Of a stretch of DNA of 6,577 nt, positions 1-6,577 are shown piece by piece. This DNA comes from Acidobacteriota bacterium (GTDB taxonomy: Bacteria; Acidobacteriota; Vicinamibacteria; Vicinamibacterales; UBA8438). Numbering within the stretch: the stretch's first letter is position 1; each line of letters opens with the position of its first letter. The DNA is taken from NCBI GenBank assembly GCA_011523485.1, contig WTGR01000733.1, forward strand, positions 1-6,577, in the 5' to 3' direction. The translations under genes were made by a program, and so were the position numbers. The notes beneath the pieces were generated by a model. The model was given only the letters and a program-made list of their open reading frames with translations, did no database searches and was not told the DNA's origin.

Positions 1-907
1 GGTCCTGCAAGGTGACCACCATCGATTCCACCGCGCCGTCCGCCGTACGGATCGGCGTGGCGTTGACCAGGGTGGTGACGCTGCGGCCGTCGGGAAGCGA
101 GAGCGTCATCTCCTCGGCGCGCACCGTCTCGGCGCTGTTCAACTGCTGCGCCATCGGAAACGCCGCCAGGGAGACCTCGCGCCCGTCGGCCCGCCGGCAG
201 GTGACCAGCTCCAGCAGCTCTTCGAGAGGGCGCCCCGGCATGCTCAGGCCCTCGACGATCCGGCGCGCCTCCCGGTTGAACGACACCGGCTCGCCGGCCC
301 CGCCGAAGACCACGACGCCCACCGGCGATGTCTCGATCAGGGTCTCCAGGTCGGCCCGCACCCGCCGCTCGTCGCGGTGCGCGCGGGCGTTGGCGATGGC
401 GGTCGCGGCCTGGGAGGCGAACAGCATCAGGACCTGCTCGTCGGCGTCGGTGAACTCTTGCCCGCCCTCCTTCTCGGCGAGAAAGAAGATGCCGACGCGG
501 TCGTCGCGGTGCCGCATCGGCGTGCCCAGCATCGTCTTCGACCGCATCAGATCGGGGGAAAAGCCGAGCGCGCGGACATAGACGGGCAGGTCCGACAGCC
601 GCAAAGGGGCCTCGAGATCGTAAAAGTGCTTCAGCAGCCGCGGCCCGTCGGACCAGTCGGCCATCTGCTGCTTCTCGGCCGGGGTGAAGCCGGAGGTGAC
701 GAACTCCTGGACGTTCCCGGCGTCGTCAACGGTCGTGATCACCCCGTAGCGGGCGCCGGCCAGGGCGCAGGCGCTGTCGACGACCTCCTGCAGAACGGTA
801 TCGATGTCGAGGCTCGAACTGATGCGCAGGACCGCGGCGCTCAACCGGGAGACGCGTTCCTCGAGCGACCGTATCTGTCGCCGCAGTGCGGCGGAACTTT
901 CCTTCAC
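1..907 (-). CDS. GAF-PAS sensor protein, probable histidine kinase (C-terminal part off the window)
   Basis: This is a signal-sensing protein that reads rightmost to leftmost and runs off the left edge after 302 codons. A short helical, probably coiled-coil N-terminus (about residues 5-25) leads into a GAF domain (about 33-175) containing SKTMLGTPMRHRDDRVG and FFLAEKEGG, then the helix ASQAATAIANARAHRDERR. A PAS-like domain begins near residue 190 (ETSPVGVVVFGGAGEPVSFN) and continues to the edge. No membrane segment or signal peptide is visible, so it is likely cytoplasmic. The start is GTG at 907: an in-frame TGA lies four codons upstream (919-917), and GAGGTGA sits just before the GTG as a strong ribosome binding site. 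From family memory, proteins with this GAF-PAS front usually continue into HisKA and HATPase_c domains, sometimes with a receiver. That part is not in the window, so a cyclase or phosphatase output remains possible. It is transcribed divergently from the small ORFs at 985-1591. Confidence 0.88.
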   Translation of the reverse strand, partial: MKESSAALRRQIRSLEERVSRLSAAVLRISSSLDIDTVLQEVVDSACALAGARYGVITTVDDAGNVQEFVTSGFTPAEKQQMADWSDGPRLLKHFYDLEAPLRLSDLPVYVRALGFSPDLMRSKTMLGTPMRHRDDRVGIFFLAEKEGGQEFTDADEQVLMLFASQAATAIANARAHRDERRVRADLETLIETSPVGVVVFGGAGEPVSFNREARRIVEGLSMPGRPLEELLELVTCRRADGREVSLAAFPMAQQLNSAETVRAEEMTLSLPDGRSVTTLVNATPIRTADGAVESMVVTLQD

Positions 908-920
908 TGGTTCACCTCAC
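908..920 (-). promoter_or_regulatory. Ribosome binding site of the GAF-PAS gene
   Basis: On the minus strand the bases just before the GTG start read GGTGAGGTGAACCA. The purine-rich GAGGTGA, separated from the GTG by ACCA, is a near-consensus Shine-Dalgarno sequence. An in-frame TGA overlaps it, so translation in this frame cannot begin further upstream. Together these fix the start codon. Confidence 0.75.
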
Positions 921-934
921 CGGCCCGACTATCG

Positions 935-963
935 TTGCCTGCGGCTCCGCCTGCCGCAATTAT
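935..963 (+). promoter_or_regulatory. Candidate sigma70-type promoter for the small ORF pair
   Basis: TTGCCT (935-940) and AATTAT (958-963) are 17 bases apart, each matching four of six consensus positions for -35 and -10 boxes. They lie in the least GC-rich part of the window, between divergent genes. Transcription would begin around 970, shortly before the ATG at 985. The spacer contains a 6-bp inverted repeat, TGCGGC (940-945) and GCCGCA (953-958). On the opposite strand the same AT-rich core reads GATAAT (964-959), a five-of-six match to a -10 box that could serve the GAF-PAS gene, although I see no matching -35 box for it. This is pattern matching only. Confidence 0.3.
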
Positions 964-984
964 CTCTTTTCTATCGCGTACCGG

Positions 985-1353
985 ATGCACGATATCATTA
1001 TTTCGTCACTGGCATCCTGCTACGATCACGTTTCCGGTGTCATCTGGACCGTGGTTCGCCGGCTGGGGATGGGCATTCTGGTGGTCATCGGCCTCGCATC
1101 GATCCTGGTGGTCGACGGACCGCGGACCACGGCTCCGACCGTGGACCGGTACCGCGCCGGGACACACGACCTCCGTGATGGCCGGATGCCAGCCGGCAGC
1201 ATTCCTTGCGACGTGCTACCCGTCGCGTTGCGCGCGGCCGGCGCGGTGCGCGGCACGGCGGATCTGCGCCCGGAGCAGGTCCGCGGGCAGCTTCACGAGA
1301 AGTATCGGATCGTCCTGCGGGAGTGCGGCATGACGGCGGCGGATATCCGGTAG
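985..1353 (+). CDS. Small hypothetical protein with one predicted membrane segment
   Basis: I do not recognise this 122-residue ORF. Residues 27-43 (LGMGILVVIGLASILVV) form a hydrophobic stretch preceded by two arginines, which suggests a signal anchor or an uncleaved signal peptide. The remaining 79 residues are polar and would face the periplasm. They contain two cysteines (75 and 114) that could form a disulfide, and an alpha-helical-looking tail (ADLRPEQVRGQLHEKYRIVL). The start is uncertain. ATG at 985 follows a promoter-like sequence but has no clear ribosome binding site; GTG at 1051 or ATG at 1069 would begin just before the hydrophobic segment. Third codon positions become clearly more GC-rich from about 1051, which favours the later starts. 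The stop is one base from the next ORF's ATG, suggesting a shared transcript. A chance ORF in GC-rich DNA cannot be excluded. Confidence 0.5.
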   Translation: MHDIIISSLASCYDHVSGVIWTVVRRLGMGILVVIGLASILVVDGPRTTAPTVDRYRAGTHDLRDGRMPAGSIPCDVLPVALRAAGAVRGTADLRPEQVRGQLHEKYRIVLRECGMTAADIR

Positions 1354-1354
1354 C

Positions 1355-1591
1355 ATGGTGCATCCTGGCCTGTCGGCCGACTTCCGAACCAGGCGCCGGC
1401 TGGTGGCCGCGGCTCTGCGCGGCACGGCCGGAGACAGGCACGTCGCCGCACTCCACGCGCGCACCCTTGCGGCGGATGCGCTCGAAGAGGCCGCCGGTCT
1501 CCTGCGGGAGCGCGGACGGGACGACCGCGTGCGGGCGCTCGTGAACCGGGCCGTTCGGCGCGCCGGGCTCGCCGCCGACCTCGAGGACTGA
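1355..1591 (+). CDS. Small Ala/Arg-rich hypothetical protein
   Basis: This 78-residue ORF has no family I can name. It is rich in alanine, arginine and leucine with balanced acidic residues, and residues 36 onward look like amphipathic helices (for example LAADALEEAAGLLRERG and DDRVRALVNRAVRRAGL). There is no signal peptide or membrane segment, so a soluble cytoplasmic helical protein is the simplest reading. ATG at 1355 starts one base after the preceding ORF's TAG, and an in-frame TGA at 1331-1333 rules out a longer form; GTG at 1358 is the only other nearby start. The tight TAG-C-ATG junction, without an obvious ribosome binding site, is compatible with translational coupling. Third codon positions are strongly G/C, as in the surrounding genes. 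Its short length in GC-rich DNA is the main reason for doubt. Confidence 0.45.
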   Translation: MVHPGLSADFRTRRRLVAAALRGTAGDRHVAALHARTLAADALEEAAGLLRERGRDDRVRALVNRAVRRAGLAADLED

Positions 1592-1652
1592 ACCGGCGGC
1601 GCCGCACCGACGCGACATGCCGGCGTCCTCGAAACGCCACGCCTTGCCGCGG
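1592..1652. other. Convergent intergenic gap without a clear terminator
   Basis: The small plus-strand ORF and the dehydrogenase gene end toward each other across 61 bases. The gap contains a perfect loop-less palindrome GCGGCGCCGC (1596-1605) and a weak hairpin, GGCGT (1622-1626) pairing with ACGCC (1634-1638) around a 7-base loop. Neither is followed by a T-run on either strand, so neither qualifies as an intrinsic terminator. Transcription may end here by another mechanism or outside the gap. Confidence 0.4.
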
Positions 1653-3716
1653 TCACTGCAACGAGAAAGCGACGAGCTCCGCGATTCTCTCCTCGTCCAG
1701 CGCCGCCACGACCAGGTATTGCCGCCCGCCCGCCATGTAGGTGATCGGGAATCCGGTGGTCGGTCCACCCGGCAGCGGAATCTCGTGGACGACCGCACCC
1801 GTTCGCTTGTCGTAGGCGCGGAGCACCGGCCCCCCACGCTGTCCCTCACCCGCGAACAGGAGGGTGGACGTCGCGAGCAGCCCGGAGCTCTGCGTGAGAA
1901 TCCCCGTCTGCGGCACGTCCACACCCTGCAGGTCCGGATGCTGCCGGATGTACTCCGGCGTCTCGCCGTGCGGGATCTGCCACAGCATCTCTCCCGCGGT
2001 CAGGTCGATCGCGGTGATCCGGCCGTAGGGAGGCTTCAGGAGCGGCAAGTCGCGGACGGTCGGCACGCCGCGGGCGAACGAAATGTGGTAGCGCACGCCG
2101 GTTCCTTCGGTACCGTCCGTCAATCCGAACACCGTCGGCCGCGTCTGCGACGGCACGAAGAGGAGACCCGCCTCGACGTCCACCGCACCGCTCGGCCAGT
2201 TGACGCCGCCGCCCGCGCCGGGGAGCCCGATGGTCCCGAGATTGACGCCCGGCTCGATCAGGGACGGCGGGGTATAGAGGGGCCCGAGCCGGTATTGCTC
2301 CACGATCCGCAACGCCTCGGCGCGCAGATCGGGCGTGAAGTCGATCAGGTCGTCCTCGGTAACGCCCTGGCGTTCGAACGCAGGCGGCCTGGTGGGAAAG
2401 GGCTGTGTCGGAGACGCCAGTTCGCCCGGCATGTCCGACGGCGGCACGGCCAGCTCCTCGATCGGCCACACGGGTTCGCCCGTCTCGCGGTCGAGCACGT
2501 AGGCGAACCCCTGCTTCGAGAGCTGCACCAGCGCCTTGATCGGGACCCCGTCGACCTCGATGTCCGCGAGGATGGGAGCGGCAGGGATATCGTAGTCCCA
2601 GAGCTCGTGATGGGTGAGCTGGAAGTGCCACGCCCGCTCGCCGGTCTCGGCGTCGAGCGCCAGCACGGAGTTGCCGAAGAGGTTGTCCCCCGGCCGATAG
2701 CCGCCGTAGTAGTCGTTGGTGGGCGTCTCGGTGGCCACGTAGAACAGGCCGAGCTCGGGGTCCGCCGTCACCGGCGCCCAATGCCCGACGTTGCCCGTGT
2801 ACTTCCAGGAGGCATCGAGCAGCTCCGGATGCTCCCGCACCCAATCGTGGGTGCCGGTGGGCACGTCCCAGAGAGACTCGTCCGCCGCCAGCCAGGTCTC
2901 GACGCCGAACTCACCTTCCCTGGGAACGGTGTTGAAGCGCCAGAGCGTCCGGCCCGTGCGGGTGTCGTAGGCCACCACGTCCCCGGGCATGTTCATGGGC
3001 CAGACCTCGTTGGGAGAGGCCCGGGTGGGAATGCTGCCGGTATGCAGCGAGATCGAGGCCACGAGCGCGTTGCCGAGAATCGCGGGCGGCGACGTATTGG
3101 CCACGCGCCCCGCCCGCTCCGCGGCCGGGCGCTCGCTCCAGCGCAGGTCGTCCATCATGTCCACGACGCCGGCCGTGCCGAAATCCGTCACCAGATTCCC
3201 CGTCCGGGCGTCGAGGGCCGCCAACTGGAAGCTCGGCGTCACCACGAAGATGCGCTCGTCCCCCGCCCCGTCGGTCCAGTAGGACACGCCGCGCCCGGCG
3301 CTGCGCGCCACCGGCTCGATGATGTCGCCCCACCGGCGCTCGTTGTCGCCCGGGTGCCAGTTCCAGATCGGCTCGCCGGTCGCCGCATCGAGGGCTATCA
3401 CGCTGCGCTGGTTGCCGATGGTCGTGTACAGGACCCCGTTGACCACGATGGGACTGATCTGCGTCCGCCCGGACGGCGGGGGCGTTCCCTGGTCGCGCGC
3501 GCTCCAGCGCCAGGCCACCTCCAGATCGCCGACGTTGCCGGCATGAATCTCGTCGAGCGGCGAGTAGCGGGTGGCGCCCGCGTCCGCCCCGAACACACCC
3601 CATTCGCCGCCGGCGGCGCCGTCCTGCGCGCTCACGCCAACGGTTCCCAGACACGCGACGGCCGCTACCGCCGCCCAACGGATCACCACACGCCGACCGG
3701 AAAGCGTCTTGGACAT
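1653..3716 (-). CDS. Secreted PQQ-dependent dehydrogenase (quinoprotein glucose dehydrogenase-like)
   Basis: This 687-residue enzyme should oxidise a sugar or alcohol in the periplasm using pyrroloquinoline quinone. Residues 1-30 look like a Sec signal peptide: twin arginines at 8-9, a hydrophobic core, and VSA followed by QD as the likely cleavage site. The mature part reads as a beta-propeller with PQQ-type repeats (IALDAATGEPIWNWHPG, LAALDARTGNLVTDFG, VLALDAETGERAWHF, YVLDRETGEPVW). HHELWDYD (369-376) and QLSKQG contain Asp374 and Lys401, 27 residues apart. From memory that is the spacing of catalytic Asp466 and PQQ-contacting Lys493 in E. coli membrane glucose dehydrogenase, so the active site appears intact. 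It lacks the five-helix membrane domain of that enzyme and shows no CxxCH haem motif, so its electron acceptor must be separate. ATG 3716 is preferred over an in-frame TTG at 3752, which would lengthen the signal n-region and start inside the T-run of the upstream hairpin. No good ribosome binding site is seen. The receptor gene lies 60 bases upstream on the same strand. Confidence 0.93.
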   Translation of the reverse strand: MSKTLSGRRVVIRWAAVAAVACLGTVGVSAQDGAAGGEWGVFGADAGATRYSPLDEIHAGNVGDLEVAWRWSARDQGTPPPSGRTQISPIVVNGVLYTTIGNQRSVIALDAATGEPIWNWHPGDNERRWGDIIEPVARSAGRGVSYWTDGAGDERIFVVTPSFQLAALDARTGNLVTDFGTAGVVDMMDDLRWSERPAAERAGRVANTSPPAILGNALVASISLHTGSIPTRASPNEVWPMNMPGDVVAYDTRTGRTLWRFNTVPREGEFGVETWLAADESLWDVPTGTHDWVREHPELLDASWKYTGNVGHWAPVTADPELGLFYVATETPTNDYYGGYRPGDNLFGNSVLALDAETGERAWHFQLTHHELWDYDIPAAPILADIEVDGVPIKALVQLSKQGFAYVLDRETGEPVWPIEELAVPPSDMPGELASPTQPFPTRPPAFERQGVTEDDLIDFTPDLRAEALRIVEQYRLGPLYTPPSLIEPGVNLGTIGLPGAGGGVNWPSGAVDVEAGLLFVPSQTRPTVFGLTDGTEGTGVRYHISFARGVPTVRDLPLLKPPYGRITAIDLTAGEMLWQIPHGETPEYIRQHPDLQGVDVPQTGILTQSSGLLATSTLLFAGEGQRGGPVLRAYDKRTGAVVHEIPLPGGPTTGFPITYMAGGRQYLVVAALDEERIAELVAFSLQ

Positions 3717-3750
3717 GGCGAGAACATGGCACAAATCGTTTCGGAACGTC

Positions 3751-3769
3751 AAAACGCCGCCCGCCGGCG
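3751..3769 (-). terminator. Weak hairpin plus T-run between receptor and dehydrogenase genes
   Basis: On the minus strand the sequence reads CGCCG (3769-3765), loop GCGGG, CGGCG (3759-3755), then TTTT (3754-3751). It is a five-pair all-GC stem, extendable by one G-T pair, with a short T-run, starting eight bases after the receptor stop codon. The T-run lies downstream only on the minus strand, so it fits transcription out of the receptor gene. Because stem and T-run are short, partial termination or attenuation is more likely than a complete stop. Confidence 0.42.
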
Positions 3770-3776
3770 CAAGCTT

Positions 3777-6577
3777 CTAGAACGTGAGCCTCATGCCGAC
3801 CTGAATCTCGCGGGCGGCGAACGCCGAGCTGATCAGGCCGAACTCCGTGCTGTTCGGATTCTGGCGCGTGCCGACGTCGAAGTTGGTGCGATTGAGGATA
3901 TTGAAGAAATCGAAGCGAAGCTGCGCCCGCGCCGCCGTCGAGAACGGGAGCGGAATGTACTTGCGCAGCCCGATGTCCAGCGTCGCGTACCAGGGCCCGC
4001 TGAGGGGCGTCATCGGCAGCGTCCCCGCCTCGAGCATTTCCGGGCTCCGAAAGATATCGGGGTCGCCGTTGCCGCCCTCGGTCACGAGGCCGGGATCGAA
4101 CAGGCTCACCCGGCCGTCCTCGAGGCGGTGGACCCCGGTCTGGCGCTGCAGCTCCTCGACCTCGATGCCCGTGAGATGAACGGTGTTGACGAACGCTCTC
4201 GAACCCCGGTTGACGGTGCCCCGCCCGGAGACGATGCTGATCGGCTCGCCCGAATGGATGCGGACGAATCCGCTCAGGTTCCAGCCCCCGACGAGCGCGC
4301 TCAGCGCGCTGCGGTCGTTCATCCAGCGCCGCCCTTCGCCGACGGGAATCTCCCACACCCAGTTGCCGTTCAGGGTGTGCGTGATGTCGTACCCGGGCCG
4401 CATGACCTCCAGCTCCGGCCGGGCGTTGTCGAAGAAGGCGCGGAAGTTCGACTGGCTGCCGGCGAAGTCCGTCAGCACGTGCCCCCAGGTGTAGTTGAAC
4501 TGCGCCGTGAATCCGTCCCGCCAGGCCCTGCGGACCTCAAGCTGGAGCGCGTCGTACTCGGAGTAGGAGTGATTGCCGACCACGTCGCCCACGTAGGTAT
4601 TGGGATTGGCATAGAAGTAGCCAATCGGCAGCGTCGCGCCGAACCTCTCCCCGCCTTCTCCGTTGAAGAAGAAGATCCGGTTCGGGGCCAGAAAGCCGCC
4701 GATGTACTGTCCGATCTCGCCGTTCCGGATCCAGTTCTGAACGCTTCCCGACTGCAGGAAGCCGCCCAGGCCGAGCTGGGGAAAGATCTGCAGCGGTTCG
4801 CCGATTCCGGGGTCCCCGTTGGCGGCGAGGTTCCGCCGCGCCCGCCGGAAATCCTCCACGAAGGCGTCCGGCAGCAGGAGCTGGTTCAGATCGATGGCGC
4901 GGATGAGGTCGGTGCCGCGGTTTCCGACGTAGCGCGCCTCGACCGCGGTGTCCGGCAGGAGTTGATACTGCAGCCCGACGTTCCACTGCTGCACGGACGG
5001 CGTCCGCAGGTCGGGATCGAACGTGAAGAGGGCGGCCGTGGAATCGGCCAGGATTCCGTCGCGCGCGGTCCGCGGAATCTTGAACTCGGGCGCCTCGACG
5101 GGGACCAGCCCGCCGCCGCTGACCGTGCCGCCGACCCCCGGCAGTACGACGGTCTGGCGCAGGCCGTCATTGGCCCCGAGCGCATTCGAGACCGTCGTCA
5201 TGTTGTTGTCGAGCACGTAGTTCCGTGCGTATCCGGCGCGCAGGACCAGATCGTCGGTCAGTTGCCGGGCCACGCCGATGTTCGGAGCGAAGTTGTTCCG
5301 GTCGCTGTTGAAGAAGGGCCTTCCGGCCGCCGATCCGGCGAAGTCGACGACGGCGTCCGGGTCGAGCACCGCCTCGGCCCCGCCCACCGGCAGCAGGGCC
5401 AGACCCTGCGTCTCGTCCGGAACGGTGTGCAGCTCCCACCGCAGGCCGAAGGTCAGGCTGGTTTCCGGCGTGATCCGCCAGGTGTCTCCCGCATGGAGGT
5501 TCACGAAGTTCTGGCCGAGAATGCGCCTCTCCGTCGCTCCGTCCACGAACCCCGAGGTCGTCGAGACGACGTTGAAGGTTCGATAGGCTTCGTCGACGAC
5601 CCCGCCGAGCGTCGCCAGCAGCCCGGAGGCCCTGCCCAGCTCGTCGGACGAGATCCCGCCGGGGAACAACCCGGGCACGAGCGGGTCCGGGACTCCGGTG
5701 CCGAAGCCGAGCGCGTAGGTCGGCACGAGCCCCGCGTCGTTGTAGGCGTCGACCTGCGTCCACCGAACGCCCCCGCCCAGCTTGACGGTGTGCGCTCCCG
5801 CGACCCAGGTCAGGCTGTTGCTGAGCTCCAGGTTGCGGGTCTCGCGTCCCTGGTCCATGAAGTTCCGGACGGGATTGGTGAACCCGCCGAAGCTCAGACG
5901 ATAGCCGTCGGGGAAGGTCTCGTCGTTGGCGAACCAGGCCCGGTAGCCCTGTATGCCGAAGCGCGCCTCGTTCACGGCGTTCCGCCCGACCGCGCTGGTC
6001 AAGCCGAACGACGCGAGCGTGCGCCTCGAGCCCTGGCCCGCCCCCGGCCGACCCGGGAAGACGGAATCGATGTCGTTGAACACGGAGTTCGGCGTGTCCA
6101 GACGGAAATGATGCAGCGACCCCATCAGCGAATGCCTCGGGTTCATCACGTAGTCGCCGCGGAACACCAACCACCGGGCGTCGGTGTCGTCGGGGCTGTT
6201 GAACCGGTGTCCGGCCGTGTTCCGTCCGTCGCCCACGCTGGAGTCGTTCGGCCCCGGCGTCGACTCGACCAGCGATCGAATGGCCGGATCGGGGGTGATG
6301 CCCGTCGCGTCGAACAGGTTCACCGTGGCCACCTGGCCGTTGTCCTGCCGGACGTAGCTGAAATCTCCCCGGCGCGCGGGATCCGTCAGGACGCGCCGCA
6401 CGACGGACGAAGAACCGGGCTGCCGCTCCTCTTCGTAGTTGAGGAAGAAGAACGCCCTGTCCCTTGCGATGGGGCCGCCCACGTTGAATCCGAACTCGTG
6501 GACCCGCACCCGCTCCTTGTCTATGCCGGCGGCCTTGTTGAAGAAGTTGGTGGCGTTGAACGCCTCGTTCCGGTGAT
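3777..6577 (-). CDS. TonB-dependent outer membrane receptor, Oar-like (N-terminus off the window)
   Basis: The visible 932 residues hold the end of the plug region and the whole beta-barrel of a TonB-dependent transporter, which moves a ligand across the outer membrane using TonB-ExbBD energy. The first visible residues (EAFNATNFFNKAAGI, then FGFNVGGPIARDRAFFFLNY) match the plug-to-barrel junction typical of the large Oar-type receptors abundant in Acidobacteriota. Later hallmarks are EYDALQLEVRRAWRDGFTAQ followed by FNYTWGH (about 668-700), FDFFNILNRTNF near residue 888, and the C-terminal VGMRLTF, whose terminal Phe is the usual outer-membrane barrel insertion signal. The frame is open to the right edge with no stop, so the GTG at 6509 is an internal valine, not a start. 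Missing are the signal peptide, probably a carboxypeptidase-regulatory-like domain, and most of the plug, perhaps 150-250 residues by comparison with the family. The ligand cannot be inferred. The frame is uninterrupted and shows no sign of decay. Confidence 0.93.
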   Translation of the reverse strand, partial: HRNEAFNATNFFNKAAGIDKERVRVHEFGFNVGGPIARDRAFFFLNYEEERQPGSSSVVRRVLTDPARRGDFSYVRQDNGQVATVNLFDATGITPDPAIRSLVESTPGPNDSSVGDGRNTAGHRFNSPDDTDARWLVFRGDYVMNPRHSLMGSLHHFRLDTPNSVFNDIDSVFPGRPGAGQGSRRTLASFGLTSAVGRNAVNEARFGIQGYRAWFANDETFPDGYRLSFGGFTNPVRNFMDQGRETRNLELSNSLTWVAGAHTVKLGGGVRWTQVDAYNDAGLVPTYALGFGTGVPDPLVPGLFPGGISSDELGRASGLLATLGGVVDEAYRTFNVVSTTSGFVDGATERRILGQNFVNLHAGDTWRITPETSLTFGLRWELHTVPDETQGLALLPVGGAEAVLDPDAVVDFAGSAAGRPFFNSDRNNFAPNIGVARQLTDDLVLRAGYARNYVLDNNMTTVSNALGANDGLRQTVVLPGVGGTVSGGGLVPVEAPEFKIPRTARDGILADSTAALFTFDPDLRTPSVQQWNVGLQYQLLPDTAVEARYVGNRGTDLIRAIDLNQLLLPDAFVEDFRRARRNLAANGDPGIGEPLQIFPQLGLGGFLQSGSVQNWIRNGEIGQYIGGFLAPNRIFFFNGEGGERFGATLPIGYFYANPNTYVGDVVGNHSYSEYDALQLEVRRAWRDGFTAQFNYTWGHVLTDFAGSQSNFRAFFDNARPELEVMRPGYDITHTLNGNWVWEIPVGEGRRWMNDRSALSALVGGWNLSGFVRIHSGEPISIVSGRGTVNRGSRAFVNTVHLTGIEVEELQRQTGVHRLEDGRVSLFDPGLVTEGGNGDPDIFRSPEMLEAGTLPMTPLSGPWYATLDIGLRKYIPLPFSTAARAQLRFDFFNILNRTNFDVGTRQNPNSTEFGLISSAFAAREIQVGMRLTF

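Noticed and set aside
12..581. Plus-strand ORF of 189 codons
   Set aside because: Ser/Arg-rich translation antisense to the GAF and PAS domains; no family resemblance.
1108..1130. Inverted repeat GTGGTC / GACCAC with an 11-base spacer
   Set aside because: Short arms inside a probable coding region of high GC, where such repeats are expected by chance; no T-run follows.
377..1333. Long plus-strand ORF (318 codons) overlapping the sensor gene
   Set aside because: Its translation is low-complexity and Arg/Gly-rich with no domain, and it lies opposite a clear GAF-PAS reading frame with a strong ribosome binding site. It is a GC-rich shadow frame.
1596..1605. Palindrome GCGGCGCCGC in the convergent gap
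   Set aside because: No loop and no T-run, so not a terminator; expected often in DNA of this composition.
1085..1924. Minus-strand ORF of 279 codons between the small ORFs and the dehydrogenase
   Set aside because: It overlaps the end of the dehydrogenase in another frame and is Arg/Ser/Pro-rich without recognisable motifs. The two small plus-strand ORFs are more protein-like in this stretch.
3648..3656. Possible lipoprotein signal (AVAC) in the dehydrogenase leader
   Set aside because: The residue at -3 is Ala rather than Leu or Val, and the hydrophobic core continues past the Cys to a better VSA cleavage site, so a Sec signal peptide is the better reading.
2911..4356. Minus-strand ORF of 481 codons spanning the receptor-dehydrogenase junction
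   Set aside because: It runs out of frame through both well-supported genes and its translation is Arg/Gly-rich shadow sequence.
5167..6174. Minus-strand ORF of 335 codons inside the receptor gene
   Set aside because: Same strand but wrong frame; Arg-rich and without motifs, while the receptor frame carries clear barrel signatures.

Overview
This window is high-GC bacterial DNA that reads best as a chromosomal fragment of an Acidobacteriota (Vicinamibacteria-like) genome. That placement is an inference from the Oar-type TonB-dependent receptor lying next to a secreted PQQ-dependent dehydrogenase, and from the GAF-PAS sensor; no rRNA or other phylogenetic marker is present. The DNA is densely coding and I see no tRNA, rRNA, CRISPR array, insertion sequence or phage gene.

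Layout. Left edge, minus strand (1-907): the N-terminal 302 residues of a GAF-PAS sensor protein, most likely a histidine kinase whose catalytic part lies beyond the left edge. A divergent AT-richer gap follows (908-984), with promoter-like sequence on both strands. Two small plus-strand ORFs come next, one predicted to carry a single membrane segment (985-1353) and one short, soluble and helical (1355-1591), joined as TAG-C-ATG. A 61-base convergent gap separates them from the PQQ-dependent dehydrogenase gene (1653-3716, minus strand). Sixty bases upstream of that gene is the end of a large TonB-dependent receptor gene (3777 to the right edge, minus strand), which lacks only its N-terminal region.

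How the genes may work together. Receptor and dehydrogenase run in the same direction with a short gap, so they are probably co-transcribed. The receptor would bring a ligand across the outer membrane, and the exported quinoprotein could oxidise a sugar or alcohol in the periplasm. The gap holds a small GC hairpin followed by TTTT in the direction of transcription, which could lower expression of the dehydrogenase relative to the receptor. No substrate can be named from the sequence. The sensor and the two small ORFs form a separate divergent unit with no visible link to the receptor pair. I found no clearly new system; the two small ORFs are the least explained part of the window.
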